Shown: positions 13,851 through 16,148 of the stretch, piece by piece
Layout: the number at the start of each line of letters is the position of its first letter
How positions within the stretch are numbered: the first letter of the stretch is position 1
Notes under the pieces: generated by a model
Told to the model about the DNA's origin: nothing
Database searches by the model: none
The model's input: the letters and a program-made list of their open reading frames with translations, nothing else
Origin: an uncultured Paracoccaceae bacterium
GTDB taxonomy: Bacteria; Pseudomonadota; Alphaproteobacteria; Rhodobacterales; Rhodobacteraceae
Length of the DNA: 16,148 nucleotides
Direction of reading: 5' to 3'
NCBI GenBank assembly: GCA_937952085.1
Contig: CALFYQ010000434.1
Location: 1 to 16,148 of the forward strand
Position numbers and translations under genes: made by a program

Positions 13851-14480
13851 TCAGGCCTTCGCGGCGGAACGCTTGCGGCCGACGAAGCCGAGGCCGGCGA
13901 GGGCGCTGATCAGCGCGAGCGCCGCCGGCGGAACCGGGACCGCCGAGGTGGCGAGGCGCGCGTACTCGAACGCGTCGTTCGCGGACGAGAAGATCACCTG
14001 GTCGAAGAGGAAGTTGGTGATCGTCGTGTTGACGAAGCCGGTGCCCGGCGTCGGCGGGTTGGCGACGTTGGTGCCCGAGAGCGCGAACACGAGCTGCCCG
14101 TCAAGCAGGAAGCTGAGCGTGTTGTAGCTGTCCGGCGAGCCCCACATCAGGCTGAACGAGCGCTGGTCGCGCGCGAAGTCGTAGGTCGCGGTCGCGCCGG
14201 CCGAAACCGAGTTGTACTGGGCGAGCGGGTCGTTCTCGAAGACCGTGTTGTCCCAGGGCGAACGCGAGTTCGGCGGCGTCGGGTCGAACACGTCGCCGCC
14301 AGAGGCGTCGGTGCCGACGAAGTTGAGACGCACGATGCCGGTCGTCGACGTCGGGGTGGCGACGGGGCCGTCCGGCGTCGGCAGCGTGAAGTCGAACGAA
14401 ACGACGGGAACGGCATGAGCGGCGGCGGCGCCAAAAAGGGTCGCCGCGGCGGCGAAGCCCGCCACGAGGTTGCGAGTCAT
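13851..14480 (-). CDS. VPLPA-CTERM-type exported surface protein
   Basis: A 209-residue exported protein. Residues 1-23 form a signal peptide (cleavage near AHA-VP). The mature part is beta-rich, with the motif SLMWGSPDSYNTLSF (110-124) that recurs in exosortase-dependent surface proteins. It ends in the sorting tripartite signal AVPVPPAALALISALAGLGF (about 180-199) followed by GRKR, matching the VPLPA-CTERM pattern of Rhodobacterales. Such tails are removed by an exosortase-type enzyme, not seen in this window. ATG 14480 has GGGGAGA seven bases upstream; a TTG five codons earlier is less likely. It is a single gene with its own AT-rich upstream region and terminator. Surface, biofilm or matrix role is inferred from the family. 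Confidence 0.88.
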   Translation of the reverse strand: MTRNLVAGFAAAATLFGAAAAHAVPVVSFDFTLPTPDGPVATPTSTTGIVRLNFVGTDASGGDVFDPTPPNSRSPWDNTVFENDPLAQYNSVSAGATATYDFARDQRSFSLMWGSPDSYNTLSFLLDGQLVFALSGTNVANPPTPGTGFVNTTITNFLFDQVIFSSANDAFEYARLATSAVPVPPAALALISALAGLGFVGRKRSAAKA

Positions 14481-14599
14481 GGATTGTCTCCCCACAAATC
14501 TACCGGACGGAACATCCGCCGGGCACTGACCACAGACAAAGGGGCGAACCCACCAGCATCCCCGCCGCGCCCCGAATCAAGTCCGGCGAGGATTTTTCA

Positions 14600-14640
14600 C
14601 AGATAGAAGATATCTTTATTCGCGTAAATTGCAAAAAGTC
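14600..14640 (-). promoter_or_regulatory. Candidate promoter of the CTERM gene in an AT-rich island
   Basis: On the minus strand TTGCAA (14634 to 14629) and TATCTT (14612 to 14607) are separated by 16 bp, a plausible -35/-10 pair. The -10 lies in the 10-bp palindrome AAGATATCTT (14607-14616). Nearby GTAATTAC (14662-14669) and GTTAAC (14671-14676) could bind a regulator. The stretch 14590-14692 is far more AT-rich than the rest of the window. Confidence 0.4.
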
Positions 14641-14692
14641 TCATTCTTCCCCTTGTTGCAGGTAATTACGGTTAACAACTTCCGGGCATATC

Positions 14693-15328
14693 TTACGTCG
14701 CGTCAGGCCGCACCGCATCGGGCTCCGCCGCCGCGAAGGCGTTGAGATGCAGGCAATGAGCCTCGATCTCGCGCAGTGTCGGGAAGGGCGTCAGGTCCAC
14801 GCCCCAGCGCCGCGCATTGTAGAGTTGCGGCGCGATCACGATGTCGGCGAGGCCCGGCGCATCGCCATGCGCGAAACCGCCGGCGCGCCCTTCGGCCACC
14901 ATCGCCTCGACGCCGACGAGGCCCTTGCCGATGAAATGGTCCATCCAGGCCTTCATCGCATCCGGCGCGCCGCCGGTGGCGTGCCGCGCCGGCGACATGT
15001 TGCAGATCGGCGCGATCTCCATGGCGATGGCGTGGGCGATGGCGCGCACCCGCCGCCGGCCGGCCGGGTCGGGCGGCAGGAACGGCGCGGCGGGCCGCGT
15101 CTCGTCGAGATATTCGCAGATCGCGAGGGACTGGGTGAGGACGAGCCCGTCGATCTCCAGCGTCGGCACGAGGCCCTGCGGGTTCCGCCCGAGATTCTCC
15201 GCCGCCGACTGCGCACCGGCCAGAAGGTCCACCGGCCGGGACTCGTACTCGATCCCCTTCAGGTTCAGCGCGATCCGCACCCGGTAGGAGGCGGACGAGC
15301 GCCAATAGTCCCAGAGCACCGGCTTCAT
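14693..15328 (-). CDS. maiA: Zeta-class GST: maleylacetoacetate or maleylpyruvate isomerase
   Basis: A 211-residue glutathione-dependent cis-trans isomerase. Near the N-terminus is the active-site motif WRSSASYRVRIALNLKGI (S11, S12, R16). The glutathione-binding NPQGLVPTLE (49-58) and TQSLAICEYLDE (65-76) follow. The helical C-terminal domain ends in PTLREIEAHCLHLNAF. MaiA acts in tyrosine/homogentisate breakdown; the related NagL acts in the gentisate pathway. The motif reads SSAS rather than the SSCS of animal enzymes, which fits bacterial forms of either kind, so the substrate is not settled. No tyrosine-pathway genes lie nearby. GGAGG precedes the ATG, which overlaps the upstream deacetylase stop (ATGA, 15325-15328). 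Confidence 0.9.
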   Translation of the reverse strand: MKPVLWDYWRSSASYRVRIALNLKGIEYESRPVDLLAGAQSAAENLGRNPQGLVPTLEIDGLVLTQSLAICEYLDETRPAAPFLPPDPAGRRRVRAIAHAIAMEIAPICNMSPARHATGGAPDAMKAWMDHFIGKGLVGVEAMVAEGRAGGFAHGDAPGLADIVIAPQLYNARRWGVDLTPFPTLREIEAHCLHLNAFAAAEPDAVRPDAT

Positions 15329-16148
15329 CGCGTTCCTCCGTCGCCTGCGAGCCGGTCGATCACCGCCGAAAGCGGGACGACCGCAACCCCTTCGCCGCCC
15401 TTCACGGCGATCCAGCGGCGCACGCCGGCGATCACCGAAGGCGTCGCCGCGCCGACCGCCACCGCGGCGCCGCGCTGGCGCGCCTCCAGCGCCGCGAAGT
15501 CGAGCGAGAAGAAGACGAGGTCGGCCGCCGCGTCCCGGTCGATCCGCCGGCCGAGCGGCGCCGCCGGCAGGCCCTTTGAGCGCGCCGCGCGGTAGACCGG
15601 GCCGCCGCCCTCGAAGCCGATGTCGAGCATCGCCCAGCCGCCCGCGCCGATCTCGTCGAGCGCCGCCTGGGTCGGCGTGGCGGCCGCGCCGAAGACGGCG
15701 CCGATCACCGGCCCGGCCTCGCCCAGCCCCTCGAGCGGCCCGGCCGAAAGCGCCTCGAGCCCCGCGTCATGGGCGGCCGAGGCGATGGCGGCGGCCTCCG
15801 GGCCCGGCGCGGCGGCGACGGCCACCGGGGCGCCGAAGCTCAGGGCCGCGTCGATGGTCGAACGGTCGGCGCCGAGGAGGACGATGGAAAGAAGCGGCTT
15901 GTCCGCCGGCGCCTCGAAGGGCTGGCGATAGGCCGCGAGCCCGGCGAGGCCGGGCTCCGCTTGCGCCGTGGCGGGCTCGGCCGCCGGCTCCGGCTCGGGA
16001 GAGAGGACGACGCGGGGCGTCTCCGGCTCCGGCTCGGCCGCCGGCTCCGGCTCGGGCGTCGGCTCCGGCGCGGCGGGGCTCGCGGCGGCGGCCTCCGGCG
16101 CCGCGGCGGCCGGCGCGGGCTCGGCCGGGGCGGCCGGCGGGGCCGCAG
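15325..16148 (-). CDS. Divergent polysaccharide deacetylase family protein (N-terminus outside window)
   Basis: The frame stays open to the right edge, giving 274 codons of the C-terminal part. From the edge it reads a low-complexity Ala/Pro/Glu linker (EPEPEPAAEP-type units), then a domain starting KPLLSIVLLGADRS and ending in WIAVKGGEGVAVVPLSAVID, the layout of the divergent polysaccharide deacetylase family. Related proteins usually have an N-terminal membrane anchor, so the linker may span the periplasm. The usual acidic pair after the first strand appears replaced by Gly-Ala, so catalysis is doubtful. A GTG at 15825 lies inside the domain and is not the real start. Translation is coupled to the downstream isomerase gene. 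Confidence 0.8.
   Translation of the reverse strand, partial: AAPPAAPAEPAPAAAAPEAAAASPAAPEPTPEPEPAAEPEPETPRVVLSPEPEPAAEPATAQAEPGLAGLAAYRQPFEAPADKPLLSIVLLGADRSTIDAALSFGAPVAVAAAPGPEAAAIASAAHDAGLEALSAGPLEGLGEAGPVIGAVFGAAATPTQAALDEIGAGGWAMLDIGFEGGGPVYRAARSKGLPAAPLGRRIDRDAAADLVFFSLDFAALEARQRGAAVAVGAATPSVIAGVRRWIAVKGGEGVAVVPLSAVIDRLAGDGGTR
15974..15999. repeat. 26-bp direct repeat, copy 1, in the Pro/Glu linker
   Basis: This 26-bp unit (begins GGCTCGGCCGCCGG, ends CGGCTCGGG) recurs exactly at 16031-16056, 57 bp away. That equals 19 codons, so the repeat is in frame and encodes a Pro-Glu-Pro-Glu-Pro-Ala-Ala-Glu segment. Confidence 0.75.
16031..16056. repeat. 26-bp direct repeat, copy 2, in the Pro/Glu linker
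   Basis: Exact second copy of the unit at 15974-15999. In-frame duplication by slippage is the likely source of linker length variation in this protein. Confidence 0.75.

Noticed and set aside
15325..15825. Separate short gene starting at GTG 15825
   Set aside because: The frame stays open to the window edge and the family domain begins well upstream, so this GTG is internal.
1..16148. tRNA, rRNA, CRISPR array, insertion sequence, prophage or integrated element
   Set aside because: Gaps between genes are short and none shows cloverleaf arms, spaced repeats, transposase or integrase genes, or terminal inverted repeats.

Overview
The window is very GC-rich and almost every gene ends its codons in G or C. 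A VPLPA-type CTERM surface protein, a divergent polysaccharide deacetylase, a DUF1127 protein and a class III (glutathione-dependent) formaldehyde dehydrogenase point to an alphaproteobacterium, most likely a Rhodobacterales-type marine or soil bacterium. This is ordinary chromosomal gene content: I see no phage, insertion sequence, CRISPR array, tRNA or rRNA.

Left part (1-3560). The 3' end of an unrecognised gene finishes at a strong hairpin facing a DUF1127 gene. A 275 bp intergenic region follows, then a YaiI/DUF188 gene on the minus strand. On the plus strand, a secreted PDC/Cache-like sensor protein is followed, across a GAAG-loop hairpin, by a membrane methyl-accepting chemotaxis protein. 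This looks like a two-gene sensing unit.

Middle part (3559-8712). On the minus strand an MFS permease precedes S-(hydroxymethyl)glutathione dehydrogenase by 14 bp, a probable operon. A GNAT acetyltransferase diverges from it. Next comes a minus-strand run of TetR regulator followed by two tandem Lin0512-family paralogues that overlap by ATGA. The TetR gene diverges from a DUF2306-like multipass membrane protein, and the gap between them holds two near-identical palindromic operator boxes.

Right part (8714-16148). A CHASE2-containing class III (IIIb-type) adenylate cyclase lies on the minus strand, and a small lipoprotein gene diverges from it. A class IV aminotransferase and a sulfotransferase-like gene overlap by 8 bp; their pairing mirrors a domain fusion known from plants. 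An isolated VPLPA-CTERM surface protein gene has hairpin terminators downstream and an AT-rich promoter region upstream. The window ends with a divergent polysaccharide deacetylase with a Pro/Glu/Ala-rich linker, translationally coupled to a zeta-class GST (maleylacetoacetate or maleylpyruvate isomerase).

Three tail-to-tail gene pairs are packed to within -4 to +4 bp, whereas two other convergent junctions carry clear hairpin terminators. The best candidates for undescribed biology are the TetR/operator/Lin0512-pair/DUF2306-like locus, the secreted-PDC plus chemoreceptor pair, and the aminotransferase-sulfotransferase pair.
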